NCBI RefSeq assembly: GCF_900168205.1
Contig: NZ_FUZE01000010.1
Coordinates: forward strand, 90,858 to 154,857
Direction of reading: 5' to 3'
Origin: Chryseobacterium balustinum
GTDB lineage: Bacteria > Bacteroidota > Bacteroidia > Flavobacteriales > Weeksellaceae
DNA: 64,000 bases
The position numbers and the translations under genes were made by a program. Each line of letters starts with the position of its first letter. The stretch's first letter is position 1. The notes beneath the pieces were generated by a model, which had not been told where the DNA came from, did not search any database, and saw only the letters and a list, made by a program, of their open reading frames with translations. Shown piece after piece: positions 19,099-28,728 of the stretch.

Positions 19099-21936
19099 AT
19101 GAGAAAACTTTTACTCACTTTTTTATTAATGCTCTTTAGCAGCAATATACTTTTTGCTCAGAGAGATACAGACCATTGGTTTGCTCCCTATTTTGACAGT
19201 CAAAACAGCACGCCATACACTCACACCCTTTATTTATCTACAGATTCAGTCGCTCCTTTTGAAGTAAAAATCTTTAATAACAATACCCAGATAGGAGCAG
19301 TTACAATCAGTAAAAATAACCCACAATCATTTCCTCTACCACCACAGTTTATTTGGACAGATAATAACAGTATGGCATCTACTCCAGTCAATATGGGAGT
19401 TTATACCAAAGGTACCAAGCCTTATTTTGCATCATTAAGAGCTGCTATGGGTGCACATGGTGAAATTATCACATCAAAAGGTAAAGCAGGAATAGGAACA
19501 AAATTTTATGCAGCGGCGGCTCCTATCACAACCACATCTAGCACTCATAATTTCACAACCGGAATTATGGCAACCGAAGATGCTACGACAGTAACAGTTT
19601 CGGGATATGACGCAAATGTTCAGTTTGTAAATAATACAACCCCTCCACTTACATTAACGTTCAATTTAAATAAAGGACAGTCTTATATTTTAGCAGGACA
19701 AGCCGATGTTGTAGCTAATAGAGATGGTTTTATTGGATCAAAAATTGTTGCCACAAAACCAATTTCTGTAACTAATGGAAATGCAAATGCAATGTATGCT
19801 ACAGGACAAACAAGTAACGGCTCCGATCTTATTATGGATCAATCTGTTCCAGTAGACCGTCTTGGAGACGAATTTGCAATGGTAAGAAGTTTATCTCCGA
19901 TTCCTTCATTCAATACTGAAGGAGGTATCATTGTTGCAACCGAAAACAATACCGAAATTTACCTTAATGGAAATGGAACGCCAGTAGCAACGCTAGCTGA
20001 AGGAGACTATTATAGAATTCTAGAGAATAATTATGTACAGCAGGGTACAAGCGGGCACTACAACATGTATATAAAAGCAACTAAAAATATTTATTTATAT
20101 CAATTAGTTGGAAGAACAGGTACAGAAACAGGAGGTTATAACTATATCCCCCCATTGAACTGCTTTTTGCCAAGAAAAATCGATGAGATTGGTAAAGTAC
20201 AAGAAATGCCTGGTTCATCAGGAGCAATTGTTTTAAAGCTTAATATCCTTACCGAAGCAGGTGCTATTGTTACTTATTCCACTAATGGTGGTGCACCAAT
20301 AACTCCTACTGCCGCACAAGGCCCATTCCCACTTACAGGAAACACCAACTGGGTAACGTATGCAATACAACCCATTACAGGAAACCTAACGATTACTTCT
20401 ACAAAAGCAGTAACTGCAGGAATTAATGGAGGATATAATTCTGCAGGATATGGAGGATATTTTGCAGGTTTCTCTTCAATTCCGCTTATTGCAAGACAAA
20501 CAGGAGAATGTATCCCTGGATTGATTTTAGAAGTAGATGACAGTTACGATACTTATCAGTGGTATAGAAACGATATTGCAATTCCTGGAGCCAATGGGAA
20601 CACGTATACCCCACCTACCGCAGGAAATTACACCGTAAAAATTACAGTAGGAACTTGTCTGCCGGCAATTACTCCTGTATTTAAAGTATTCACTTGTCTT
20701 GAGAAAACTGCTAAGACTAAAACCGTGTGTGAAGGATATCTAAATATTGTTCCACAATTTACGACGTCTCCACAGCTATTTACACCAGGTAGCGTTCAAA
20801 TTATTACACCACCAGCGAATGGTACTGCAATCATCAATCCTACAACAGGAGTGATAGGATATACTCCAAACAATGGTTTTGTAGGAACAGATACAATTGT
20901 TTATAAATTCTGCGGAAACGATCCTGAATTTGTAGATTGTGAAGAAATTACCCTTACACTGACTGTAACAGAAAGCCCTGTGGTAAATGATGCTACATTA
21001 AGAACTTGTTTCTTAGAAGAAAATATCGCAACAGGATTGTTTAATCTTACAAACGCTAACGTAACCGGTCAACTTGGAGTTACTAAAACATATTACCCTT
21101 CTTTAACTGATGCTAATAACCAAACGAATGAGATCTTGGTTCCTGATCATTATATTGCTCCAAATGGTGTAGTTTACATCAGAGTAACGAATGCAAACGG
21201 ATGTTATCGTGTGGCAAAAGTAACCTTAGTGGTTTTAGCACCTGTAGAGTCAGCTATATTAGTTGATAAAATAATATGTATCGAAGACAAAACGGTATTA
21301 GATGCAGGACCAGGATTTGCATCATATCTATGGAGCACAGGAGCTACTACACAAACAATCTCAGATGTTGGAGTAGGAACTTACTGGGTAAAATTGAAAA
21401 CAGGAGACTGTACGACAAAACAAGCGGTAAAAGTTTATGCTTCTGAACAGCCGGTTATTACAAACATTGAGGTTTCTAACACAAGTATTACGGTATATGT
21501 TACCGGAGGTGTTGGCCCTTACGAATATTCAATAAATAATATCAACTTTCAGTCTTCAAACGTATTTACAGATCTTCCTAGAGGTGATATTAAAGTTTAC
21601 GTAAGAGACACATTCACTTGTGTACCGATTGAAGTAAGTATTACAATTCCGAATATTGTGAATGTAATCACTCCAAACTCAGACGGAATAAATGATATTT
21701 TAGACTACTCTGCTCTTGCTAATAAACCAAATCTGGTATTGAATATTTTTGACAGATATGGTAACAGAATTCATCAGGGCAATAAAGAGAATAACTATAC
21801 TTGGGATGGCACGACCAACGATAAAAAGAAAGTTTCTACAGGAAACTATTGGTACAGCATCAGCTGGAATGAAAATAACAGAACCAAAACGCCAATTAAA
21901 TTCTCAGGCTGGATCTTAGTGAAAAATAGAGAATAA
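19099..21936 (+). CDS. Giant T9SS cargo, IgGFc-binding-like head and type B sorting tail (paralog 3)
   Basis: At 945 residues this is the shortest paralog. It has a signal peptide (MRKLLLTFLLMLFSSNILFA-Q) and the shared head (TDHWFAPYF, MATEDATTVTVSGYD, LIMDQSVPVDRLG, GYNYIPPLNCFLPRKIDEIG). It continues with an Ig-like domain (YDTYQWYRNDIAIPGANG), a Big-like domain and only one repeat of the Y-I-R-V type. The WSTGATT domain, an SprB-type repeat and the type B tail (VITPNSDGINDILDYSAL ... GNYWYSISW ... KNRE) follow. Compared with paralog 2 it looks like the same protein minus one repeat. Its own promoter box and a terminator bracket the gene, so it can be expressed independently. Confidence 0.85.
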   Translation: MRKLLLTFLLMLFSSNILFAQRDTDHWFAPYFDSQNSTPYTHTLYLSTDSVAPFEVKIFNNNTQIGAVTISKNNPQSFPLPPQFIWTDNNSMASTPVNMGVYTKGTKPYFASLRAAMGAHGEIITSKGKAGIGTKFYAAAAPITTTSSTHNFTTGIMATEDATTVTVSGYDANVQFVNNTTPPLTLTFNLNKGQSYILAGQADVVANRDGFIGSKIVATKPISVTNGNANAMYATGQTSNGSDLIMDQSVPVDRLGDEFAMVRSLSPIPSFNTEGGIIVATENNTEIYLNGNGTPVATLAEGDYYRILENNYVQQGTSGHYNMYIKATKNIYLYQLVGRTGTETGGYNYIPPLNCFLPRKIDEIGKVQEMPGSSGAIVLKLNILTEAGAIVTYSTNGGAPITPTAAQGPFPLTGNTNWVTYAIQPITGNLTITSTKAVTAGINGGYNSAGYGGYFAGFSSIPLIARQTGECIPGLILEVDDSYDTYQWYRNDIAIPGANGNTYTPPTAGNYTVKITVGTCLPAITPVFKVFTCLEKTAKTKTVCEGYLNIVPQFTTSPQLFTPGSVQIITPPANGTAIINPTTGVIGYTPNNGFVGTDTIVYKFCGNDPEFVDCEEITLTLTVTESPVVNDATLRTCFLEENIATGLFNLTNANVTGQLGVTKTYYPSLTDANNQTNEILVPDHYIAPNGVVYIRVTNANGCYRVAKVTLVVLAPVESAILVDKIICIEDKTVLDAGPGFASYLWSTGATTQTISDVGVGTYWVKLKTGDCTTKQAVKVYASEQPVITNIEVSNTSITVYVTGGVGPYEYSINNINFQSSNVFTDLPRGDIKVYVRDTFTCVPIEVSITIPNIVNVITPNSDGINDILDYSALANKPNLVLNIFDRYGNRIHQGNKENNYTWDGTTNDKKKVSTGNYWYSISWNENNRTKTPIKFSGWILVKNRE

Positions 21937-21959
21937 CCAATTTTCAAATCAAATATTAT

Positions 21960-21988
21960 AAAAACCACGATATCAAATCGTGGTTTTT
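21960..21988 (+). terminator. Intrinsic terminator after paralog 3
   Basis: A 12-bp stem (21960-21971 with 21977-21988) has a 5-nt loop. The right arm ends in T5. Confidence 0.85.
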
Positions 21989-22022
21989 GTGTTTTTATAA
22001 AACTATTAACGTATTTTATTAT

Positions 22023-22030
22023 TAAATTTG
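22023..22030 (+). promoter_or_regulatory. Bacteroidota -7 box for giant paralog 4
   Basis: TAAATTTG lies 19 nt before the ATG. Confidence 0.5.
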
Positions 22031-22049
22031 TAGTAAAATCAAGTCCAAT

Positions 22050-25000
22050 ATGAAGAAAATTCTATCTTTTTTTCTTATTTTTTATATATTCTCTACTTCA
22101 TTCGCTCAATTGGATAGGGAACACTGGTTTGCTCCTATGGTAGATCGTACAGGAAACCCAAATCCTTATCAAAAACTTTATCTTTCTACCAACCGTACAA
22201 CTCCATTTGTAGTTACTATATACAATAATAATGTTGTTATTGGAACCGTTACTATTAGCAAAAACAATCCGCAAAAATTTGATGTTCTTAGAGAATATAT
22301 TATTACGACTCAGCAGACCGACCTTTTCACCCCTACTTCAAAAGGTTTATATCTAAAAGCCGACTTTCCTTTTTATGCCAATCTAAGATTTTCGGTTTTT
22401 AACCACGCAGAAATTATTACCTCAAAAGGTATTGCTTCCACCGGCACAACTTTTCATGTAGCTACCGCTCCCATTACAGTAAATAATGCCATTCTCAATT
22501 TTATGACAAGTGTTTTGGCAACTGAAGACAACACAACGGTCACCATCTCCGGTTACAAAAATACCGTACAGTTTTCAAACGGAACCTCGGGAGCTACGAA
22601 CCCTACTCTGACATTTACATTAAATAAAGGACAATCTTACATAATTGATGGAATTGGAAATATTACCGGAAATTTTGACGGATTTATTGGTGCTAAAGTT
22701 GTAGCCACAAAACCTGTAAATATCACCAACGGAAACTTCAACGGACAATATGCAGGAAACAACCCTACAAGTTCTGATATTTTAATGGATCAGTCGATAC
22801 CAGTAAGCCAGCTTGGGACTACTTTTGCCCTTGTAAAAGGTAACGGAAATATCGGCAGCAATATGGAAGGAGCATTGGTAATTGCTACTCAAGACAATAC
22901 TGCAGTGTATGTAAATAATGAATTGACACCCGTTGCCAACCTGAATACCGGACAGTATTTTGTAATTCCAGATACGAAATATCAACTTCAAGGAACCTCC
23001 CACTATAACCTGTATATTGTAACAAGCAAAAATGCTTACGTTTATCAAATGCTCGCAGGAGCTGGTGCTACAGCAAATGAAGTGGCAACGGGTGGCTTTA
23101 ATTTTATCCCTGCACTCAATTGCTATCTGCCAAAACAGATTGACGAAATAGGATTTATTAATGAAAATTTGGTACACACCACTGCTAATCCTGCAGGAAT
23201 TCTTATAATCCCAACAAAACTAAATCTTATTACCGAAAGAGGCGCTACCGTTTTTGTAAATGGAACCCCTCCTCCTCCAGGAACCGGCCCTTTCGATATG
23301 ACAGGAACAACCAACTGGGTAACTTATGGTATTCCCAATACAACAGGAACAATTACAGTAAATTCAACAAAAGCAATTACAGCAGGAATTACAGCAGGAA
23401 GTGATGCCGTAGGATATGGCGGTTTCTTTGCAGGATTCTCTACACAGCCAGTAATTTTAAAATCCGGCGGAGATTGTGTACCCGGGATTGTACTTACGGT
23501 AGACCCGATTATCTATGATTCTTATCAATGGTATGTTGGTGGAGTTCTTATTGTGGGAGCTACATCACCTACCTACACTCCTACCGGATCAGGAAATTAT
23601 ACATGTTCGGTAACGATGGGAACCTGTGCTCCATTGATTACAGCACCTTTCAAGGTTTTAAACTGTATGAAACAGTCGGCTGTCACTTATGATATCTGTG
23701 AGACAAAAGTTATCACACCTGTATTTACAACTTCTACACAAACTCCAGTTGCCTCAACAGTTGCCATTACCACCGCTCCCACTTTAGGAACCGCAACCAT
23801 TAATACAACTACAGGAGTTATCACCTATACCGTAACCAATCCTTCTATTACAGGAACAGATACCCTTGTTTACACCTTCTGCGGGAATAATCCTAACTTT
23901 CCGGATTGCGAAACGGTTACAGTAACCCTTAATATTCGTCCGGTAACCGTAAATAATGCAATATTAAACGCTTGTAATATTAATGGTAACGGAACTTTTA
24001 ATCTTACTTCAGCAATTGTTACCACAAACACACCGGTAACCATTACTTATTATCCATCTCTACTTGATGCACAAAACGAAAATTTAGCTGCATTAATAAC
24101 TGTTCCCACTACCTATTCTGCTCCGAATGGAACTATCGTTTATGCTGTTGTAAAAAATACTACAGGTTGTAAAAGTATTGCACAGATTACTTTAAATTTA
24201 TTTCCTTTAGCGATAGTAATTCCTGCAAATATGGGAAATCAATGTGATGAAAATATGGACGGAACTGTGAATATTGTGCTATCAGACATTACACAATTGA
24301 TATTAAACAACCCTCTCTATTTTACCAATGTAAGATATTATGCACTTTTAGCAGATGCTAATTTAGGAAATGCCGCTACGCTTCCTAATAACTGGAGCTA
24401 CAACACCAATACTACGATTTACATTCGCGTAGATTCTCCCGATGGATGTGCACCCGTGATTCAGCAGGTTAATTTTACCGTAGGTACAAAGCTTACTTTA
24501 ATTAGAAATACGCTTACCACTACTTTTTGCGATGATGATTTAGATGGAATAAAACCAATGGATTTATCATTTTTCTTAAATCAGTTTACCATAGACCCTT
24601 TGGTAGCGGTTAGCTATCATACAACTCTTGCAGATGCCCAAAATGATGTTGCACCAATTAGTAGTGCTGTAACACTTACCGGATCTCATGTGTACTACAT
24701 AAGATTTGAAAAAAGTGGCTTCTGTCCTGATGTAGCTACCTTAAGAATTACTCTTAAAACCCCTAAAAAATCTGACCTTTTATTAAATAAAGTAGTGTGC
24801 CCAAATACGACCACAACCTTAGACGCAGGCCCTGGTTTTGACGCCTATCTTTGGAGCACAGGAGATACAACGCCATCGATTTCTAATGTTCCTGCTGGTA
24901 ACTATTGGGTTGAACTTACTTTTGATGGCTGCGTTTACAGACAATTTGTAAATGTTTCTGCCTCTACATTACCTGTAATTACATTAATCGATATTAACGG

Positions 25001-25469
25001 ATCTACCGTAACAATCACGGTGAGCGGTGGTACACCTGCATATGAATATTCTTTAGACGGCTTTTTTTGGCAGCCGTCTAATGTATTTACTAATGTAAAA
25101 AGAGGAACTTACACAATCTATGTAAGAGATTCTCTGAATTGCGATATTGTGAAAAAAGACTTTGTCATCATTAATTTAATTAATACGATAACACCCAATG
25201 GTGATGGCAGAAATGACGAAATAGATTATTCCGCATTAATGGGCAAAGACAATCTTGAATTTAGAATTTTTGACCGTTACGGAGCCGAGCTTTTCCGTGG
25301 AACGCCTGATAATAAATTTACATGGGACGGAAACATGAAAGGAAGACCAGTTTCTACGGCAACTTATTGGTACTTCATAAGCTGGACAGAACTTGGCAAT
25401 GTAACGAGTGTAAAATATTCAAGCTGGCTATTGGTGAAACACAGAAACAACAGTCTTTGGGATAAATAA
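22050..25469 (+). CDS. Giant T9SS cargo, IgGFc-binding-like head and type B sorting tail (paralog 4)
   Basis: The 1139-residue paralog has a signal peptide (MKKILSFFLIFYIFSTSFA-Q) and the shared head (REHWFAPMVDRTG, VLATEDNTTVTISGYK, LMDQSIPVSQLG, GYGGFFAGFSTQP). It then has an Ig-like domain, a Big-like domain, one LADAQ-type repeat set with C-D-D-D-L-D-G, the WSTGDTT domain, an SprB-type repeat and the type B tail (TITPNGDGRNDEIDYSALMG). Unlike its siblings it runs past the usual K-N-R-E end to KHRNNSLWDK. In the middle region it is closest to paralog 1, so the array alternates two sub-types (1 and 4; 2 and 3). No terminator is visible after it. Confidence 0.85.
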   Translation: MKKILSFFLIFYIFSTSFAQLDREHWFAPMVDRTGNPNPYQKLYLSTNRTTPFVVTIYNNNVVIGTVTISKNNPQKFDVLREYIITTQQTDLFTPTSKGLYLKADFPFYANLRFSVFNHAEIITSKGIASTGTTFHVATAPITVNNAILNFMTSVLATEDNTTVTISGYKNTVQFSNGTSGATNPTLTFTLNKGQSYIIDGIGNITGNFDGFIGAKVVATKPVNITNGNFNGQYAGNNPTSSDILMDQSIPVSQLGTTFALVKGNGNIGSNMEGALVIATQDNTAVYVNNELTPVANLNTGQYFVIPDTKYQLQGTSHYNLYIVTSKNAYVYQMLAGAGATANEVATGGFNFIPALNCYLPKQIDEIGFINENLVHTTANPAGILIIPTKLNLITERGATVFVNGTPPPPGTGPFDMTGTTNWVTYGIPNTTGTITVNSTKAITAGITAGSDAVGYGGFFAGFSTQPVILKSGGDCVPGIVLTVDPIIYDSYQWYVGGVLIVGATSPTYTPTGSGNYTCSVTMGTCAPLITAPFKVLNCMKQSAVTYDICETKVITPVFTTSTQTPVASTVAITTAPTLGTATINTTTGVITYTVTNPSITGTDTLVYTFCGNNPNFPDCETVTVTLNIRPVTVNNAILNACNINGNGTFNLTSAIVTTNTPVTITYYPSLLDAQNENLAALITVPTTYSAPNGTIVYAVVKNTTGCKSIAQITLNLFPLAIVIPANMGNQCDENMDGTVNIVLSDITQLILNNPLYFTNVRYYALLADANLGNAATLPNNWSYNTNTTIYIRVDSPDGCAPVIQQVNFTVGTKLTLIRNTLTTTFCDDDLDGIKPMDLSFFLNQFTIDPLVAVSYHTTLADAQNDVAPISSAVTLTGSHVYYIRFEKSGFCPDVATLRITLKTPKKSDLLLNKVVCPNTTTTLDAGPGFDAYLWSTGDTTPSISNVPAGNYWVELTFDGCVYRQFVNVSASTLPVITLIDINGSTVTITVSGGTPAYEYSLDGFFWQPSNVFTNVKRGTYTIYVRDSLNCDIVKKDFVIINLINTITPNGDGRNDEIDYSALMGKDNLEFRIFDRYGAELFRGTPDNKFTWDGNMKGRPVSTATYWYFISWTELGNVTSVKYSSWLLVKHRNNSLWDK

Positions 25470-25588
25470 TTTAAATTTCAATCATAAAACTATTTTCTAT
25501 AACATACATTAACAGTTTATTATAAAGTTTAATATAACTTTAACCACACCCTGACAAATCTCACATAAAAACTGACCTAATTCTTATG

Positions 25589-25596
25589 TAATTTTG
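25589..25596 (+). promoter_or_regulatory. Bacteroidota -7 box for the gene at 25605
   Basis: TAATTTTG lies 8 nt before the ATG. This implies a very short leader, if this box is used. Confidence 0.4.
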
Positions 25597-25604
25597 CACG
25601 ACAT

Positions 25605-26393
25605 ATGAAGAAACTTTTTTTAATTATATTACTGGTTTTTATAAGTAAGATGAATGCACAGAATTATTCTGGTGAAGTCTTTTTACGAGACAATTCCGTG
25701 CTTTACCTTAATCAGGTTTATGTCACCAATCTTACCACACTCAAAACAGTATTAACTACCTATAGCGGAGAATTCAATTTAAAAGCAGAGCCTGGAGATA
25801 TTATTCGCTTTACATCTATCATTACCGAAAGAAAAGATGTAAAACTAACGCCACAAATGTTGACCACTAAAAATTTAGTTGAATTAAAAGTGGCATATTA
25901 CGATATTCAGGAAGTTATAATCAGCAGATTCCGACCTACTGGAAATTTGAGATATGATATGAACTCTATCCGCAAAGAAGATAAAGCACTTGCCTTAAAA
26001 AAAGTCATTGGTCTTCCCGAGCCTAAGGGCGATGGTACTTCCCCCGTTCTTCCTGTTGCAGGGCTGAGAGACGGTGGCCTTACCTTTAGTTTAGAAAGTA
26101 TATTTGATATTCTTTCCGGTGATCGTAAGAAAAAGCAGCGACTGGTGGCTTATGAAAGAATGAATAACTCTGTAACCAATATCAAAAACTACTTGGGTAC
26201 TGATTATTTTACAAGGCTTAAAATTCCTGAAAATCTTATCGATAACTTTTTACAGTTTGTCTATACTTCCGAAAACATTGACGTATATGTACAAACAGGA
26301 AATTTTGAAGCTATAAAATTACCTATCGAAAAATATCTTCCAATTTATCAAAGAAGATTAAAAAATTCTCATCTTCAAGATATTGTAAAATAA
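25605..26393 (+). CDS. Secreted protein with carboxypeptidase-regulatory-like domain
   Basis: The 262-residue protein has a signal peptide (MKKLFLIILLVFISKMNA-Q). Residues 20-95 form a beta-sandwich like the carboxypeptidase regulatory (CarboxypepD_reg) domain: SGEVFLRDNSVLYLNQVYV, then TTYSGEFNLKAEPGDIIRFT, in which a N-terminal strand is followed by a G-x-F turn. The C-terminal half is helical and charged and I do not recognise it. No barrel follows, so this is not a TonB receptor. It lies directly after the giant secreted array and could be a periplasmic partner, but that is only proximity. Similar stand-alone proteins are common in Flavobacteriia. Confidence 0.7.
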   Translation: MKKLFLIILLVFISKMNAQNYSGEVFLRDNSVLYLNQVYVTNLTTLKTVLTTYSGEFNLKAEPGDIIRFTSIITERKDVKLTPQMLTTKNLVELKVAYYDIQEVIISRFRPTGNLRYDMNSIRKEDKALALKKVIGLPEPKGDGTSPVLPVAGLRDGGLTFSLESIFDILSGDRKKKQRLVAYERMNNSVTNIKNYLGTDYFTRLKIPENLIDNFLQFVYTSENIDVYVQTGNFEAIKLPIEKYLPIYQRRLKNSHLQDIVK

Positions 26394-26545
26394 TATTGCA
26401 AAGAGTTTTCCAGTTAAAAAAAATCATAATACTTTAACCGGTAGTGCTTTTTTAAAATTTGTTTAATTTTAATAAAACCATAATTTAAAGCGAGTTTAAA
26501 CAATTTAAAATTGATCCATACCGCATAACTAAAATTTATTATTCA

Positions 26546-27322
26546 ATGAAAAAGTTATTTTTACTTTTTAGTACTTTACTATTTCTTACATTTTCGGCGC
26601 AGAACAAGGGTAAAGATTACAGTAACATTCTTAAAAGCAAGAATATTTATGAACTCAATGCCTTCCTGAGAGATGCCCATCCGGACGACCCTCGCCGATC
26701 TGTTTTGAAACCGAGAGTAATGGATTTTATGAAAGATTATATCAAAAATGCTCCACCGGGTGATAAAAAAGTACGCGAGATGCAAGAAAATCTTGCCAGG
26801 CTAAAAACTGGGCCGTCTACAAAAGTTTCTTTCGAAGAAATGAATGCGATGATCAAGCAGAAACAAATTTTAAAATACCAAAAGCAATTGCAGGTTGGGC
26901 AATCTGCGATTGCCTACACACCCAGTTCGGCAAAAAGTGTTTATGTAACCTCTGCTGGAGGTAAGAATACTAAGATAATTGCAGATACAGAAGCATCGGA
27001 ATTCAATATGCTGATGGGAGAAAACCCTTTAGAGCATAAAAATAAAACCGTAAAAATCCTGAACTCTCTATTTGATAATGATCCGAATTCAAAAGAATGC
27101 ATTGTAATGATTGAAAATAAGTCTGACTGTAATATTATCGTAAGAATTGAAGGGATAGGAAATACAAAATACAGACTTCCGGTTCCGGCTCACGGAGACA
27201 ATTCTATCGTGGTAGAAAAAGGAGATTATTTATTCACAAGCATTGTTTGCGGAGCGCAATATGCCTCACAAAAAACAATTATGAAACCATTATTGGTTGC
27301 ATTAGGAAGCTCATCAAAATAG
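26546..27322 (+). CDS. Secreted two-cysteine protein, paralog family of four (DUF6759-like)
   Basis: The 258-residue protein has a signal peptide (MKKLFLLFSTLLFLTFSA-Q). Its N-terminal module (ILKSKNIYELNAFLRDAHPD, then D-P-R-R-S-V-L-K) closely matches the lipoprotein at 28729 and more weakly the protein at 10046. The C-terminal module (about 170-250) has LNSLFDNDPNSKEC, NKSDCNIIVRI, VPAHGDNSIVVEKGDYLF and IVCGAQY, with the same two cysteines as the other copies. Function unknown; the fold is probably a small beta domain stabilised by a disulfide. It precedes trmB, which has its own promoter box. Confidence 0.7.
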   Translation: MKKLFLLFSTLLFLTFSAQNKGKDYSNILKSKNIYELNAFLRDAHPDDPRRSVLKPRVMDFMKDYIKNAPPGDKKVREMQENLARLKTGPSTKVSFEEMNAMIKQKQILKYQKQLQVGQSAIAYTPSSAKSVYVTSAGGKNTKIIADTEASEFNMLMGENPLEHKNKTVKILNSLFDNDPNSKECIVMIENKSDCNIIVRIEGIGNTKYRLPVPAHGDNSIVVEKGDYLFTSIVCGAQYASQKTIMKPLLVALGSSSK

Positions 27323-27380
27323 ATTCGGAAATCTGTTCCTTTTCAGTTTAATTAAAAATTTAAATGCTGCATAATTTTCG

Positions 27381-27388
27381 TAATTTTG
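27381..27388 (+). promoter_or_regulatory. Bacteroidota -7 box for trmB
   Basis: TAATTTTG lies 20 nt before the ATG at 27409. It also argues against the longer upstream start at 27364, which would lie before the promoter. Confidence 0.55.
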
Positions 27389-27408
27389 CAGCATTTCATA
27401 TATATTTC

Positions 27409-28086
27409 ATGGGTAAAAACAAATTAAGAAGATTCGCTGAAAATAAAAAACTATCAAACGTTATTCAACCGACAAGAGATGAAGCTCTTACCGGTTTTCA
27501 ACTTAAAGGAAACTGGAGAAAAGATTTCTTTAAAAACGACCAACCCATTGTTTTGGAATTAGGTTGTGGAAAAGGAGAATATACAGTAGGTCTTGCAAAA
27601 ACTTTTACCGATAAAAACTTTATCGGGATAGATATTAAAGGGGCAAGATTCTGGTTTGGAGCCAAAGAAGCATCAGAAAACGGCATGAACAATGTTGGTT
27701 TTCTAAGATCTCAAATTGAATTGGTTGAGTATTATTTTGCAGAAAATGAAGTTGATGAAATTTGGATTACTTTCCCAGATCCGCAGATTAAATTTAAACG
27801 TACCAAGCATAGATTAACCCACCCTGATTTTCTTGAGAGATACAAGAAGTTTCTAAAACCTGGAGGAATTGTACATTTAAAAACCGATTCAGAATTTTTG
27901 CACGGTTATACTTTGGGCTATTTACAAGGTGCAGGCTACGAAATCATTTCTGCACATCACGACATCTACGGAGCTTTAGAATACGAGCCCAACACGCCTC
28001 ATCTAAGAGACATCCGAACGTATTATGAAGAATTGTTTTCAGCAAAAGGAAAAACAATTACTTATATAAAGTTTAAAATTAATTAA
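27409..28086 (+). CDS. trmB: tRNA (guanine-N7-)-methyltransferase
   Basis: I start the gene at MGKNKLRRFAENK, after the promoter box; the 225-residue length fits the family. The SAM site is visible as VLELGCGKGEYTVGLA near residues 48-63. The family motif ITFPDPQIKFKRTKHRLTHP near residues 125-144 holds the catalytic aspartate and tRNA-binding residues. It methylates N7 of G46 in the variable loop of tRNAs, using S-adenosylmethionine. It is flanked by DUF6759-like genes with which it has no obvious functional link. A terminator hairpin follows. Confidence 0.95.
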   Translation: MGKNKLRRFAENKKLSNVIQPTRDEALTGFQLKGNWRKDFFKNDQPIVLELGCGKGEYTVGLAKTFTDKNFIGIDIKGARFWFGAKEASENGMNNVGFLRSQIELVEYYFAENEVDEIWITFPDPQIKFKRTKHRLTHPDFLERYKKFLKPGGIVHLKTDSEFLHGYTLGYLQGAGYEIISAHHDIYGALEYEPNTPHLRDIRTYYEELFSAKGKTITYIKFKIN

Positions 28087-28096
28087 ATCAATATTG

Positions 28097-28126
28097 AAGC
28101 TGTAAATCATTTACGGCTTTTTTTTA
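28097..28126 (+). terminator. Intrinsic terminator after trmB
   Basis: AAGCTGTAA (28097-28105) pairs with TTACGGCTT (28111-28119), including one U-G wobble, and is followed by a T run. Confidence 0.8.
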
Positions 28127-28191
28127 TGGCAATAAAGCAGGCTTTTCTGAGTTTAATAAAAAATCTAAATTTAAATCTCGAATACATAACT

Positions 28192-28647
28192 ATGAAAAAG
28201 TTTCATCTCTTCTCTCTTCTTACTACCCTGTTTCTCAGTAGTTGCGGCACTGTCAACCAGAATACCAGACAACCTACGCGAAGACCTTTTCCAACACCCT
28301 CCAATATTGGAACAAAAACAAATTTTGCAGCACAAACAGAGAGAGAATATCAAGCTTTGCTAAAGACCTATAAACCCGAAACCACAGAAGTTTTAAATAG
28401 CCTGTTTAATGATTCATCAAACAGTCCGAATGTATCAATTACTGTAGAAAACCAGTCAAATTGTAATATGGTTTTAACAATCAGCAGCAAAAACTATTTC
28501 AAAAAAATTCCGATTGGTGCTCATAAAACGGGAGCTGTAATGGCTCCCAAAAATCAGAATTACAATTTGTCTGGAATGCTTTGCAACTCAGTTTATGAGA
28601 AAACAAAATTTATTACAAATTCTTTCAATATAAAATTATCAAATTAA
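28192..28647 (+). CDS. Two-cysteine-family lipoprotein (DUF6759-like, short form)
   Basis: I start at the ATG at 28192 because it gives a lipoprotein signal peptide (MKKFHLFSLLTTLFLSSC); the longer reading from 28126 begins inside the trmB terminator. The 151-residue product is the most diverged of the four paralogs. After a threonine/arginine-rich linker it has LNSLFNDSSNSPNVSI, NQSNCNMVLTI, then a weaker IPIGAHKTG and MLCNSVY. The two conserved cysteines are kept, while the basic VEKGDY loop is lost. It should be anchored to the outer or inner membrane by the lipidated cysteine. Function unknown. Confidence 0.65.
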   Translation: MKKFHLFSLLTTLFLSSCGTVNQNTRQPTRRPFPTPSNIGTKTNFAAQTEREYQALLKTYKPETTEVLNSLFNDSSNSPNVSITVENQSNCNMVLTISSKNYFKKIPIGAHKTGAVMAPKNQNYNLSGMLCNSVYEKTKFITNSFNIKLSN

Positions 28648-28728
28648 ACAACTAGAGCTATAATTGTTTAACTTTGTGATTAACAAAAAGTTCTGATTAA
28701 CATTCAGAATTTATTAAAACACAATTTG

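Noticed and set aside
11914..25469. Array interpreted as gliding adhesins SprB or as antibody-binding proteins
   Set aside because: Only a single SprB-type repeat and a type B tail are present per protein, far smaller than SprB. The IgGFc name reflects fold family, not a demonstrated ligand.
27364..27408. Longer trmB start
   Set aside because: The TAnnTTTG box at 27381-27388 lies inside this extension, so the transcript would begin after it, and the family starts at the MGKNKLRR position.
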